A stretch of 64,000 nt of DNA from Campylobacter fetus subsp. fetus (GCF_900475935.1 NZ_LS483431.1:1699254-1763253), one strand, 5' to 3'. Shown: positions 37,901 to 45,320, counted from the stretch's first letter. Numbers and translations: made by a program. The notes: generated by a model from the letters alone, not told the origin.

Positions 37901-38187
37901 TAGCTTATTTAAATAAAAATCAAAACATAACTACAAAGCTATCGAGTTACGCTATTTATGAGTATCGTTTAAGTGGAAAAGATATCAAAAACTCATCTAA
38001 ATTTATAGATTTTAGTTCTAACGGTTTTACTCAAAAATATGAATTAAGTGAACATTTACTCACTATAGGAGCAAATTTAGAAATGCTATATCCAAACGAC
38101 GTTTTTATAAGATTTAGCACAGCAGCAAATATACAACAAGATGCAAAAAGCCTAAATTTGACGGCAACAATAGGAAAAATGTTTTAA
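34987..38187 (+). CDS. Subtilisin-type serine protease autotransporter
   Basis: A 1066-residue surface or secreted protease. Residues 1-22 are a signal peptide (ALCTFLNSYIFA). The S8 peptidase domain covers about 30-490: the Asp site in GIFDDDFR near residue 56, His in NSHGSQVA near 96, the oxyanion-hole Asn in AAGNSG near 214 and Ser in GTSMAAPFATGAAA near 301. A beta-helix-like stretch (ILTLSADAFFEGNTIVRNGGLKLF, cut here to its theme of repeated turns) follows up to about 680. The last 270 residues are an autotransporter barrel with Gly-Phe/Tyr-rich strands, ending IGKMF with the terminal Phe. It stands alone downstream of tRNA-Ala and has its own terminator. The protease substrate is unknown. 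Confidence 0.92.
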   Translation: MKKSDKMVIIALCTFLNSYIFALEPNFEKDLDIINTKSAYEQGITGQDVFIGIFDDDFRLEHSSLNDQILEALTFSDQTKANYWNYNSHGSQVAAIALGAFNNPIMHGVAYNAKGYGMQAPASLDAFNHIKENLDAEYKFFGDPNKNIKIINNSFGDFVFPILHIDATEDFYELTQDEVEDYIIEAMDQTNANSSIIRLSKEKQILNIFAAGNSGISSPSTLASLPHYDQDLNAWLAVGAIDSSKVTKLGDEGFDMSKPFAFTDFSNAFKGTAYFSILTPGEYIWSADSATTNGFVPEQGTSMAAPFATGAAALVSQKFPFLNGKQIGDLLLSTANSNIKLPKMVLKNITNNKSKKLFVSLIYVDNAIPTMADGSLDWTQINKDRIEAGYTDEEIAKFYTQYFKKYSIKTTDKQIQKYIAEQIDFISDINNIQVSSITKEELIGQGILDIKKAMNGLALLDANRLTLNDILNYGNEQALYYTIDTNGYNATFANDIAQRKYNPLWHYKGGEYSMHDLNVGFIKDGGGILTLSADAFFEGNTIVRNGGLKLFRTGNKGGEIKNSNVFVEQAGTLSGNGIIQKNLYNQGIVRPGNEDLSDLIINGTYTQNGENASLQIDVANLAKNNSKLIANNYDIKNSKLVFIPLTDTFYEKNTKIKLDLGNLKNHLNSFSTIELEKSLTLDFDISQDKESIVFKGVKNGAYDIKNSGIGASLRDIRYKLNDPNLNKQNLYKDFFKNLDTSKDISSIQNTVKSIDNQSYLSNISALIEDQAKITQNYTIFAINNNLSNTLFAPNNDYAQNKEYFWYAAPNYKKTDADEYKGRKIGTDFGFGTSMSDNGQISLNLGASNTKNKFNESNYETDSINAGINYIYDFQNFKVLSAAALGYGKNTLDLSSNPILSSSSKSNYNHFIAGAMMGLAKDFEFNNIILTPISYVNYNYIYQEGFDINSNIFARKVDSISHHTTSINAGLNLAYLNKNQNITTKLSSYAIYEYRLSGKDIKNSSKFIDFSSNGFTQKYELSEHLLTIGANLEMLYPNDVFIRFSTAANIQQDAKSLNLTATIGKMF

Positions 38188-38193
38188 CCAGAT

Positions 38194-38225
38194 ATTAAAT
38201 ACCGGTTACGTAATCGGTATTTAAT
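38194..38225 (+). terminator. Terminator of the autotransporter gene
   Basis: A perfect 11-bp stem, ATTAAATACCG / CGGTATTTAAT, with a 10-nt loop lies 6 bp after the stop codon. The descending arm is T-rich. It is also placed to end leftward transcription of the remnants to the right. Confidence 0.75.
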
Positions 38226-38232
38226 CTTAAAA

Positions 38233-38927
38233 TCAAACCGCACTCACCTCATCAATGGCTCGCAGTGCGTTTAAACTCCTTGGGTAGTAGATATAAGAAA
38301 TTAACGAAGTTACGACATCTATAAGAATTTCCCTTGTGTTTCTTAAATTTATATTTCTGCTGCGTGAGCTTTTATCTATAGCCTCACCAAAAAACGCTCT
38401 TTGTATAGCTAAACTTTTTTCCTTCTCTGTCGCTTATAGTCGTTGTAGATGCATTTTTTAAAGGAAACTTAATGCCATCATTTCTAAAAACCTCATTACA
38501 AGCATGTATAAAATCATCTATTTTTACAAAACCGACATAAAGAGTACTTTGATATAGAATTTATTTTATCTCATTTGGCGATACGCCGTTTTCAAAGCCA
38601 CATTAACAACTCTTTTGTACTCTCTAAGTCCGCCGCTTGCTATCAAACAGCCAAGCCAAAACATAATTCTAGTTTTATCGTCTATTTTTAAATACAAAAA
38701 TATATCTCCGAATGCAAAATTTAGATGATTTTCTATAAACTCAGAGTCTGTTTTTGAAAACGGATTAGTACTTCAGAAGAATTTATTATAATTTTTATTT
38801 GAGCTATCGCTCAAATTATCCACCTTTTTTCAGTATTTTACTCTTTTGAATCTGCCGCACTAGAGATTATTGCTAAAGCTCTCAAATCAACTGCTGTATT
38901 AGCAAAAAATTTCTACGATTTTGCATT
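38233..38927 (-). pseudogene. Remnant of a carboxymuconolactone decarboxylase (AhpD-like) protein
   Basis: No single frame survives, but three minus-strand frames carry consecutive family segments. 38570-38770 reads KTDSEFIENHLNFAFGD and LGCLIASGGLREYKRVVN. After a frameshift, 38400-38570 reads GVSPNEIK-stop-ILYQSTLYVGFVK and FIHACNEVFRNDGIKFP. After another shift, 38233-38400 reads LAIQRAFFGEAIDK and, past a deletion, YYPRSLNALRAIDE. This is the two-domain family with peroxidatic or decarboxylase folds, from which the catalytic part of domain two is deleted. A further patch at 38850-38915 (DLRALAIISSAADSKE) looks like the start of a related protein. The stretch is clearly non-coding now. Confidence 0.8.
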
Positions 38928-39308
38928 TTAATCCTCTTTTGCCTGTTTTATTAGTCTTTCATACTTCTCATCGCTCACGTGTTCCATCCAAATCACGTTT
39001 TTGCCATCTCTTTCTCTGGTAAAAGCTATATGAGCTGCTTTTGTATCAAATCCAGTGCCGTGAAAATGTTTGATATCAGGAGGACAAAGCACAACATTTC
39101 CTTTATTTGCCGCGCAGTTCTAGATCTAGGCGAAAACTCCGCCAAAAGGGCGACAAGTATCGCTTTGAAAAAGCATACTAACGCTAACTTCACCTGTAAA
39201 GTACCCGCTGCCTCCTTTAACTCCTGATGTTACTATACTTTGGGTAGAAGCGGTGAAAGCACTAGCGCCGACTAAAATCGTACAGAATTTTATAAATTTT
39301 TTAAACAT
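38928..39308 (-). pseudogene. Remnant of an exported cupin-domain protein
   Basis: ATG at 39308 starts MFKKFIKFCTILVGASAF, a signal peptide, and continues through GSGYFTGEVSVSMLFQS, the first strand of cupins found fused to or next to carboxymuconolactone decarboxylases. After FGGVFA the frame meets TAG ATC TAG and then resumes in the same frame with GNVVLCPPDIKHFHGTG and a normal C-terminus ending KQAKED. The metal-binding HxH strand and the strand after it are deleted. The protein would have been periplasmic. A MerR-type promoter lies 34 bp upstream. Confidence 0.85.
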
Positions 39309-39341
39309 ATATTTTATTCTCCTTGGAATTTATTTGATTAT

Positions 39342-39372
39342 ATTATAAAGCTCGACAATAGGTGTTTGTCAA
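39342..39372 (-). promoter_or_regulatory. MerR-type promoter of the cupin remnant
   Basis: On the minus strand TTGACA (39372-39367) and TATAAT (39347-39342) are both perfect and are separated by 19 bp, the over-long spacing that MerR-family activators correct. The spacer begins AACACCTA as in the second promoter at 42083-42113, but its right half-site has diverged. Confidence 0.65.
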
Positions 39373-39425
39373 GAGTAAATTTAAAAAACAACGCTATAAT
39401 TTTTAAAATTTAAAAAAGGATAATT

Positions 39426-40007
39426 GTGAAAAAAGTACTATTGATAAACGGAGCAAAAGATTTCGCACATTCAAAAGGCATGCTAAACCAAACGCTGCAC
39501 AACGAAGCAAAAAACACATTGCAAAATCTCGGTATAACAGTGCAAGAAACTATAATCGATAAAGGTTATGACGTACAAAATGAATTAAAAAAATGGACAA
39601 GCAATGAAGCTATCGTCTGGCAAATGCCCGGCTGGTGGATGGGTGAACCTTGGGTAGTAAAAAAATACATAGATGAAATTTTTACAGCGGGTCATGGTGT
39701 TTTATATGAAAATGACGGAAGAAGCAGAAGCAACGCATCGGCAAAATACGGATCAGGAGGACTTGTAAAAGATAAAAAATATATGTTTAGCTTGACTTGG
39801 AATGCACCTATCGAAGCATTTACAAATACCGATCAGTTTTTCGGCGGCGTCGGCGTTGATGGCGTATATCTGCACCTGCACAAAGCTCATGAATTTATAG
39901 GAATGGGCGGTCTGCCGACTTTTATATGCAATGATGTTATGAAAAATCCGCAAGTGGAGATATACTTGCAAAATTACCGCAAACATTTAGAAAAAGTATT
40001 CGGCTAA
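39426..40007 (+). CDS. mdaB: MdaB-type NADPH:quinone oxidoreductase
   Basis: A two-electron flavin-dependent quinone reductase protecting against oxidative and quinone stress. The intact 193-residue protein has the flavodoxin-like fold with INGAKDFAHSKGMLNQT as FAD loop, MPGWWMGEPWVVKKYIDE near residue 70 and the TWNAPIEAF segment, all standard for MdaB. It starts with GTG after AAAGGAT. It is the only intact gene in the decayed block and is on the opposite strand to the remnants, sharing the divergent promoter gap with the cupin remnant. Confidence 0.9.
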   Translation: MKKVLLINGAKDFAHSKGMLNQTLHNEAKNTLQNLGITVQETIIDKGYDVQNELKKWTSNEAIVWQMPGWWMGEPWVVKKYIDEIFTAGHGVLYENDGRSRSNASAKYGSGGLVKDKKYMFSLTWNAPIEAFTNTDQFFGGVGVDGVYLHLHKAHEFIGMGGLPTFICNDVMKNPQVEIYLQNYRKHLEKVFG

Positions 40008-40062
40008 ATTTGAGCCGAATTTAAAGGCTTATAGCTCTTGTTGTAAGCCTAATTTATGCAAC

Positions 40063-40335
40063 TCAAATACCCAAACTCTCCAGCCATTTTTTTACACTAG
40101 TGCTATTTGTAGTTGAGCTTAACGCTTTTGCGTTTTTGAAATTTACGTTGCAAGATTTTTTCAAAATTTCCACGCTCGAACGACTGTTTGAGTCGTGCCA
40201 ATCAAGGTCGGCTGAAGTATAAATTTGCTCTGGTGTTATCTCGTAGATATCGCTGCAGCTTGCCTCTGCTATAGTTTTTGCAAGGAGTTTAGTTTGCCCG
40301 CTTACTGAAAAATAAGCCACTAATATTTTATTCAT
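40063..40335 (-). pseudogene. Flavodoxin gene with a large internal deletion
   Basis: The open frame has 90 codons where this flavodoxin group needs about 165. The N-terminus is normal, with the FMN phosphate loop [15 protein letters not shown] at residues 10-24 and [15 protein letters not shown]. After NSRSSVE the sequence jumps, in frame, to the C-terminal strand and helix [14 protein letters not shown]. The central flavin-binding part is missing, so the product should not bind FMN. It has no stop codon inside, which makes it look like a small gene at first sight. Confidence 0.75.
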
Positions 40336-40390
40336 TTTTTCTACATTTTAAAAGTATAAATTTAAATTTTTAACATATAAAGCTACTTAT

Positions 40391-40723
40391 TTATATTTGA
40401 TATATTTTGTAAATTTGAAATAGACAAGTTAGATGCGATTTGCTCTGTATTAAAGAACAAATCTCTTTTGGTTTTTTCTTTAAACTCTGTTTTTTGGCGG
40501 CTAATGAGACCATTTGGTCATAATTGATTAGATAAGTATCGAAAGTTTCTAGCTTCAGCATATCTGCACCAACAATATGTTGGATATATGAGGCTAAAAT
40601 ATGTGTATTTAAAGTGTGTAAATAATAGACTACAAGGGTTTTTGAACCACTACTTGCGAATATTTTATTTGGCATATCAATAATTAAAAGCATAAATTTG
40701 ATAAAATCTCTTCTATTATTCAT
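40391..40723 (-). pseudogene. Truncated Tat-exported flavodoxin-like gene
   Basis: The 110-codon frame starts MNNRRDFIKF, a twin-arginine motif, after an AGGAG ribosome-binding site. Then comes a flavodoxin start with KTLVVYYLHTLNTHILA, where the usual SxTGNT loop has lost residues, then IVGADMLKLETFDTY and INYDQMVSLAAK. After that the family match ends and the frame runs on through non-homologous, Lys/Ile-rich sequence. Two thirds of the protein are missing. Its start codon lies just after the stop of the dehydrogenase remnant, so these were one operon. Confidence 0.7.
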
Positions 40724-40734
40724 CTAAGCTCCTT

Positions 40735-40968
40735 TTATCTAGTGCTAAATGCGCTCAAAGCAAATTTACTCATGCAATACGGTGTTGAATTGTTTGATAC
40801 CCTAAATCCTCTTATCGAGCTAAGGTTAAATATCCTAGCCTTCACGTTTTGCGCATTTTTACCCTCATTGATAGCTTGTGGGAGCATAAACTTTAAGGCG
40901 TGTTTTGCTACAAGAAACGGTCTGTCAAATTTAGTCTTAATTACTTCGATATTTGCATAGTGTTTTTC
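40735..40968 (-). pseudogene. Short-chain dehydrogenase fragment
   Basis: The minus-strand frame reads TKFDRPFLVAKHALKF, then IFNLSSIRGF and NNSTPYCMSKFALSAFS. These are the middle of an SDR oxidoreductase: the active-site serine in NLSSIRG and the YxxxK pair in YCMSK, 12 residues further on. The N-terminal Rossmann fold with the NAD(P) glycine motif and the C-terminus are absent. No start codon with a ribosome-binding site fits this frame. Confidence 0.75.
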
Positions 40969-40995
40969 ATAAATTTATGCCTAGAATCTTGCATT

Positions 40996-41250
40996 TTAGC
41001 TCCTTATCTTTAAATTTATAATCCTCTTTTTCATATTTTTTACCGAATCAAGGAAATTTTTGACTTTATACTTACTCTCGCTGTTAAGTGGTACGAAAAG
41101 CATTTCCCTGCCCGGTTTTACAAGTGCATACTCGCCTACAAGTCTTATACTCATCACAAGCACCAAAAACCCAAAAACAGGATAAAACGCAAGCAAAACA
41201 AATCCCAAAGCAACCAAAAAATCAAGCGTACCTAAGACCGATTCCGATAT
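40996..41250 (-). pseudogene. C-terminal fragment of a nucleotide-transporter-like membrane protein
   Basis: The minus-strand frame has two hydrophobic helices (LDFLVALGFVLLAFYPVFGF) and then RLVGEYALVKPGREMLFVPL and KYKVKNFLDSV. This order resembles the C-terminal third of the Npt1/Npt2-type (ADP/ATP-translocase-like) MFS proteins, where RPAREMLFT and KYKAKNFIDT are conserved. There is no start for this frame inside homologous sequence, so it is a fragment. The assignment is from memory of the family and is moderate. Confidence 0.55.
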
Positions 41251-41286
41251 CTTGCATTTTTTTACCTTTTTTTATATAATTTACCT

Positions 41287-41487
41287 ATGAAAAGATTTAC
41301 AATTTTTATTGCACTTTGCATCATTTCATTTATTGTTTTGCTATTTACAAACAATGATGAGTACATAATTGCTTCATCTATTATTTGTGCTACGCTTATC
41401 TATCTTTTTTTATACATTGTTGATTTATTGCCTACTTGCACAAGCAATACGTTTTATCGCTTTTTATCATTTATCACACGCATTTAA
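41287..41487 (+). CDS. Possible small two-helix membrane protein
   Basis: A 66-codon plus-strand frame with two long hydrophobic stretches (FIALCIISFIVLLF and IIASSIICATLIYLFLYIV). There is no good ribosome-binding site, and the last 20 codons overlap the end of the phage gene on the other strand. It could be a small phage or orphan membrane protein or a chance frame. I do not recognise a family. Confidence 0.3.
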   Translation: MKRFTIFIALCIISFIVLLFTNNDEYIIASSIICATLIYLFLYIVDLLPTCTSNTFYRFLSFITRI

Positions 41488-41921
41488 AGATTTGATAATT
41501 TCTATAGCTTCCTTTAAATACTCGTTGTATTCGCCCACATCCATACTCATAATTTCACTATATGAAAAGTGTAGAACGTGACCTATGAGAGCCACCCCAT
41601 GAGTGGAGTGGGCTATGCTAAAAAACTGCTCACTTCTTTTAAGACCATAGCACAGTCTTTTGCTTCCATATTTTCAAGTTCATCTTCGCTAAGACAAGTA
41701 AGGTTGCTCGTTAGTCTAAATAGCAGATCACTATCATTTTGCCCACTACCACTCATCATAAATCTCACATCACGACCTTTTGGGTGTCTGATTTTTACTT
41801 CCTTTTTATCGCTTAACGTAACTACCGTATATTTCTCACCATTTTCTGTGAGTATTACATTACCAGCTCCAAGCCCAGCTAAAGCAGTCTCTTCTAAAGC
41901 CCTATTTATGGACTCCCACAT
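41467..41921 (-). CDS. Phage tail-assembly protein pair E/E', joined by -1 frameshift
   Basis: The zero frame, 41921-41613, gives 102 residues with EKYTVVTLSDKKEVKIRHPKG and LTCLSEDELENMEAKD, like tail-assembly chaperones of the E/gp41 group in Mu- and P2-like phages. Near its end the minus strand reads AGT TTT TTA, so T_TTT_TTA is a canonical -1 slippery heptamer at 41625-41619, two codons before the TAG. Slipping there opens a second frame to 41467, adding HVLHFSYSEIMSMDVGEYNEY. Such a short and long pair by programmed frameshift is the rule for tail chaperones. No tape-measure, tube or other phage gene is adjacent, so this is an orphaned prophage fragment. The N-terminal 20 residues may not be native. 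Confidence 0.65.
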
Positions 41922-42082
41922 TTACATTATTGTTTTTCATTTTTATTGTAATCTCTATTTCTTTTCCGCTGTGGTAAATACTTGCTTTAAAGAGAAACGG
42001 AACTCTATTTGTAGCTATTCAGTCCTATGGTTAGAAACTGGTTTTTGTCTATTTTTGAAACGGTAAATTCAATTTTAATAGC

Positions 42083-42113
42083 ATTATAAAACCTAACATT
42101 AGGTGTTTGTCAA
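42083..42113 (-). promoter_or_regulatory. MerR-type promoter with perfect operator
   Basis: Minus strand TTGACA (42113-42108), then 19 bp, then TATAAT (42088-42083). Inside the spacer lies a perfect dyad, ACCTAA-TG-TTAGGT. This is the standard architecture of promoters activated by MerR-family proteins by DNA twisting. It reads leftward, into the phage fragment and the redox remnants, and it sits at the 3' end of the merR remnant. Confidence 0.75.
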
Positions 42114-42455
42114 GGGAAAAATAAGAATATTTTGAAATTTAATTTTGTCTATTTCTTCTAGCTTTTTTATCTCGGCTTTTATAGTCGCTTTTTGCTCTTC
42201 TATCGCCTTTGGACGCGTAGCTGTACTACTTTTGCCTTTTGCGGCTAATGTTATATAATGTTTGTTTTTCTATGCTCATACCGGTTTTTCTAAAACAATC
42301 CGCCCGCATGACCCACCCAATGTCTTTGTCGCTAAAATAATTCACGCCGTTTTTGTTGCGCTCGACAAACGGGAAAGACCTTTTCCCAGCCAAAATCTAA
42401 TAGCTATAGATAAAATTCCAGTTTTCTTTTCTACACCTATGATAGTTTTTGCTAT
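42100..42455 (-). pseudogene. Remnant of a MerR-family regulator gene
   Basis: Right after the thyX stop, AGGA and then ATA GCA (perhaps a lost ATG) begins KTIIGVEKKTGILSIAIRFW, the helix-turn-helix of a MerR protein. After GKGL a one-base loss shifts the frame to FVERNKNGVNYFSDKDIGWV and FRKTGMSIEK, the wing and second helix pair. Another shift leads to the C-terminal coiled coil (RPKAIEEQKATIKAEIKKLEE). All parts of a roughly 120-residue MerR are recognisable, but none is in one frame, so it is inactive. It is placed to have controlled the promoters at 42083 and 39342. Confidence 0.75.
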
Positions 42456-42466
42456 TTTTTGTTCCT

Positions 42467-43087
42467 TTATTCGGGTTTTATAAGGCAGTTTTCGTAAATA
42501 AATTTATGCTCATCTGGCAAATTTCGATAGATCAAATTCGCTAGATCTCTTATCTCCCATAAAGCTGCTTTTGAGCTTCTAAGGCTTAAGAAATTCTGTA
42601 AGCTTCTAGCATTTATACTCCAGCTTAACTCTGTTTTATAGCTTTCTGGAAGGCAGTATTTTGCTATATCTAAGCTTGTATTTTGGTTTAGAATTCGGCG
42701 CAAATTCTCAAGTGCATTTATACTTGCATTATCGACAAATTCATTTCCAGTAAGCACGATATAAACGCTTGCACTCTCGAAATCTCCGACCTTAAACTCG
42801 CTTTCATTTTTTAGCTCTTTTAGCGTGTAGCGCGTGGATTTTACGCTTAGACTTGCTATGCGATGACGGGCTAATTCTTGAAGTAAAGCTCTGCTAACGC
42901 CTTTTATGTAGAAGTTATAATATAAATGCTCTAACGTACTTGCGTGTTTGAATTTATTGCCTACTCTATCTATGAGTTCGACATCTTTTTCGCCGCCATT
43001 ATCGCCCTTGTCAAAACTCTGCCAACAAGTGCGGATCGCATTTGAACAGACCCAAAGCGGAGTGAAATTTAGTAGTTTTACTTCCAT
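42467..43087 (-). CDS. thyX: Flavin-dependent thymidylate synthase
   Basis: Makes dTMP from dUMP using FAD and methylene-tetrahydrofolate. The 206-residue protein has the ThyX signature RHRIASLSVKSTRY at residues 74-87, in which Arg and Ser bind substrate and flavin. The start MEVKLLNFTPLWVC and a helical C-terminus agree with Campylobacter ThyX. It is followed within 12 bp by the merR remnant. Confidence 0.94.
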   Translation of the reverse strand: MEVKLLNFTPLWVCSNAIRTCWQSFDKGDNGGEKDVELIDRVGNKFKHASTLEHLYYNFYIKGVSRALLQELARHRIASLSVKSTRYTLKELKNESEFKVGDFESASVYIVLTGNEFVDNASINALENLRRILNQNTSLDIAKYCLPESYKTELSWSINARSLQNFLSLRSSKAALWEIRDLANLIYRNLPDEHKFIYENCLIKPE

Positions 43088-43121
43088 AATATTCCTTTTT
43101 TTTGAAGCAATTTTACCAAAT

Positions 43122-44771
43122 TTATACTAAATTTGACAATCTCTTTTTAATAATATCCGAGACCCTAAACGAGTTTGCATATATCGTCCAAGTATATGGA
43201 ACGCTTCCGCCTGTAGGCATAAATGAAGCGTCGCTAACATAAAGGTTATTTATCTCGTGAGTTTTACAGTTTTTATCCAAAACGCTAGTTTTTGGATCAT
43301 CTCCAAACCTTGCTCCACCGGCTACCAAATTTGGCGGTGGAGAGCCACTAACACTATAACTAACGTCTTTTGCACCCATCTGCTTTAAAATTTCCACCGC
43401 TTTTTTAGATAAAAACTCGCCTACTTCAAGATCTTGTTTGTGGGCATCTAAGCTTATAACGCCAACCGGAATGCCGTATTTATCTCTATGAGTATCGCTA
43501 ACACTAACAAAAGTCGTGTTAGTGGGAAGCCAGTCGTTAAAAACTTCAAACGTGAGTTTTCTACTTGCATAAACGTTATTTTTTATCTTTTTCATGAGCT
43601 TATCACCAAATATCAAATTTCCATTCTCATAAAACTGCGCAGTGACATTAGGGATAACGTTTGGATGCTCAAACAAAAAGTCTATAATACCACCTTTGTA
43701 TCTTTTACCATCTTTTTTAAACTCATACCACTCTTGTATATGTCTGTTAAAAAACAGACCTCTGCTCATCAGATCCGCGGCGTCTTTTTGACTAAGATCT
43801 TTTAGATAAAACGTTCCGCTTCCGACTCCACCGGCTGAAAATATCAAATTTTTACCGACGTTACCTGAGTTATTTGCTAAACCATTAGCAAAATGTCTAT
43901 TTTTAGAGTTCAAAAGCAGTCTTGAAGTCTCGACTGCTCCGGCCGCTACGACAAATATCTTAGCTTTTATGCTATGAGGTTTTTTAAATTTATCGTAGTA
44001 TAAAGCCTCTTTTACGCTAAACTTATCGCTAACTAGCTTATAAACAAAGGCTTCTGGTATAACTTTAGCCGGGCACTGCTGCAAAAACACTCTGCCGCTT
44101 CCCTTAGCCCCGCTCGCACAAGGATAAGCACCGCAAAAATGAGAGTAATAACACGCGTTTCTACCAAGATCGTTCTTAGACAAAATGGCTCTAGGGGTCG
44201 GAAGTGGCGTTAGCCCAAGCTCTATCGCAGCTTTATCAAACCACTTTGCGGCGGCGTTTTCTTCTAGCTTTTCGTATGGGAACTCGGCCATACTTCTGGG
44301 TTCGCTAAATTTATGTTTTACGACTTTGCCAGATACGCCTACGACTTTTTCAACCTTTGCATAATACGGTTCAAGCTCGTCATAGCTTATAGGCCAGTCT
44401 GCGACGTTTGCGCCTTCTATCTCTCCATAAACACTTTTTAGTTTAAAATCGTTCGGTTTTAAACGATGAAAAAATCCACTCATCAAATTTGAGCTTCCAC
44501 CTACAAGAGAGCCGTTCCAAAAGCTCCAAGTACCGTTATATCTACTTACTTCGCCGTTTGGCTCTTTTTCTATTACTATATGATACTCGTCTTTTAAATT
44601 TGGCGCAAACATTTTACGCCTTGAAATGGCTAACTCGTCTTTGCTAAAATCCTCTTCTTTATAAAACTTGCCTTTTTCTAAAACTACTATGCTAAATCCG
44701 GCTCTGCTTAGCTCGTACGCAACAGGGCTTGCTCCAGCTCCGCTGCCTATTATGCAGACGTCATATATCAT
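43122..44771 (-). CDS. GMC-family oxidoreductase, large (FAD) subunit
   Basis: A 549-residue flavoprotein. IIGSGAGASPVAYELSRAGF near the N-terminus is the FAD-binding loop, followed by VVLEKG. GGSSNLMSGF lies near residue 92, and the C-terminal GMC domain has NNLYVSDASFMPTGG and YTWTIYANSFR. It has a cysteine-rich stretch (RNACYYSHFCGAYPCASGAKGSG) of the kind seen in gluconate 2-dehydrogenase-like enzymes. It lacks a signal peptide and is probably carried through the Tat system by the small subunit encoded just upstream. The true substrate is unknown. C. jejuni homologues are annotated as gluconate dehydrogenase. Confidence 0.85.
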   Translation of the reverse strand: MIYDVCIIGSGAGASPVAYELSRAGFSIVVLEKGKFYKEEDFSKDELAISRRKMFAPNLKDEYHIVIEKEPNGEVSRYNGTWSFWNGSLVGGSSNLMSGFFHRLKPNDFKLKSVYGEIEGANVADWPISYDELEPYYAKVEKVVGVSGKVVKHKFSEPRSMAEFPYEKLEENAAAKWFDKAAIELGLTPLPTPRAILSKNDLGRNACYYSHFCGAYPCASGAKGSGRVFLQQCPAKVIPEAFVYKLVSDKFSVKEALYYDKFKKPHSIKAKIFVVAAGAVETSRLLLNSKNRHFANGLANNSGNVGKNLIFSAGGVGSGTFYLKDLSQKDAADLMSRGLFFNRHIQEWYEFKKDGKRYKGGIIDFLFEHPNVIPNVTAQFYENGNLIFGDKLMKKIKNNVYASRKLTFEVFNDWLPTNTTFVSVSDTHRDKYGIPVGVISLDAHKQDLEVGEFLSKKAVEILKQMGAKDVSYSVSGSPPPNLVAGGARFGDDPKTSVLDKNCKTHEINNLYVSDASFMPTGGSVPYTWTIYANSFRVSDIIKKRLSNLV

Positions 44772-44798
44772 TTACTACCTTTAAATTCGGAAATTTAT

Positions 44799-45320
44799 TT
44801 ATAAAAACGGTGTTTTGGGCTGAGGAAGTCCGGTCTCGTGAGAGATCCATTTCCAACCGTTTTCATCTGTATTTGCACCATAAATAGGATCACTAAAAAC
44901 CGCTTCTGAGCAAAAAACAAGCATATCATATATCCAGCTTTCTCCCCACTCTTCATCTTTCGAAACAATTTCTAAAAGATCATTTTGCTTTTTATCGGAT
45001 AAACTTAAATAATCAGACTCATACTGTTTTATACTAACATCATTTAGCCAAATCACACCATTTACGATAAAATTTTTAGCTCCTATAGAAACTTTAGAAT
45101 GCGATATAATAATCTTTAAATATGACAAAACATCTATATTTAACTGAGTTATAATAGGAAAAAGATGCTTTGAAACACTATTTAATATGTTATAAATTTC
45201 ATCTTTTGACAGAGTTTTGTCAGCCAAAATATTTTCATCTTGAGCAAATAAATTTATAGGTGCGGCAGAAAATGCCATAGCCCCGTAAGCGACTTTTACA
45301 AAAGAGCGTCTATCTTTCAT
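44799..45320 (-). CDS. Gluconate 2-dehydrogenase subunit 3-like protein with Tat signal
   Basis: A 173-residue partner of GMC dehydrogenases. The N-terminus MKDRRSFVKVAYGAMAF has the twin-arginine motif and a hydrophobic core ending at LFAQ, so it should be exported folded by Tat. The rest is helical, with the family's late motif WGESWIYDMLVFCSEAVFSDPIYG. It overlaps doxX by 11 bp upstream and ends 27 bp before the large subunit gene. Confidence 0.85.
   Translation of the reverse strand: MKDRRSFVKVAYGAMAFSAAPINLFAQDENILADKTLSKDEIYNILNSVSKHLFPIITQLNIDVLSYLKIIISHSKVSIGAKNFIVNGVIWLNDVSIKQYESDYLSLSDKKQNDLLEIVSKDEEWGESWIYDMLVFCSEAVFSDPIYGANTDENGWKWISHETGLPQPKTPFL

Noticed and set aside
38979..39227. 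82-codon plus-strand frame in the decayed island
   Set aside because: The opposite strand carries recognisable cupin sequence, so this frame is accidental.
40742..40960. 72-codon plus-strand frame
   Set aside because: The opposite strand encodes the short-chain dehydrogenase fragment with its YxxxK motif.
41578..42066. 162-codon plus-strand frame
   Set aside because: It is antisense to the phage tail-assembly gene, and its composition is rich in Ser/Phe as expected for a reversed AT-rich gene.
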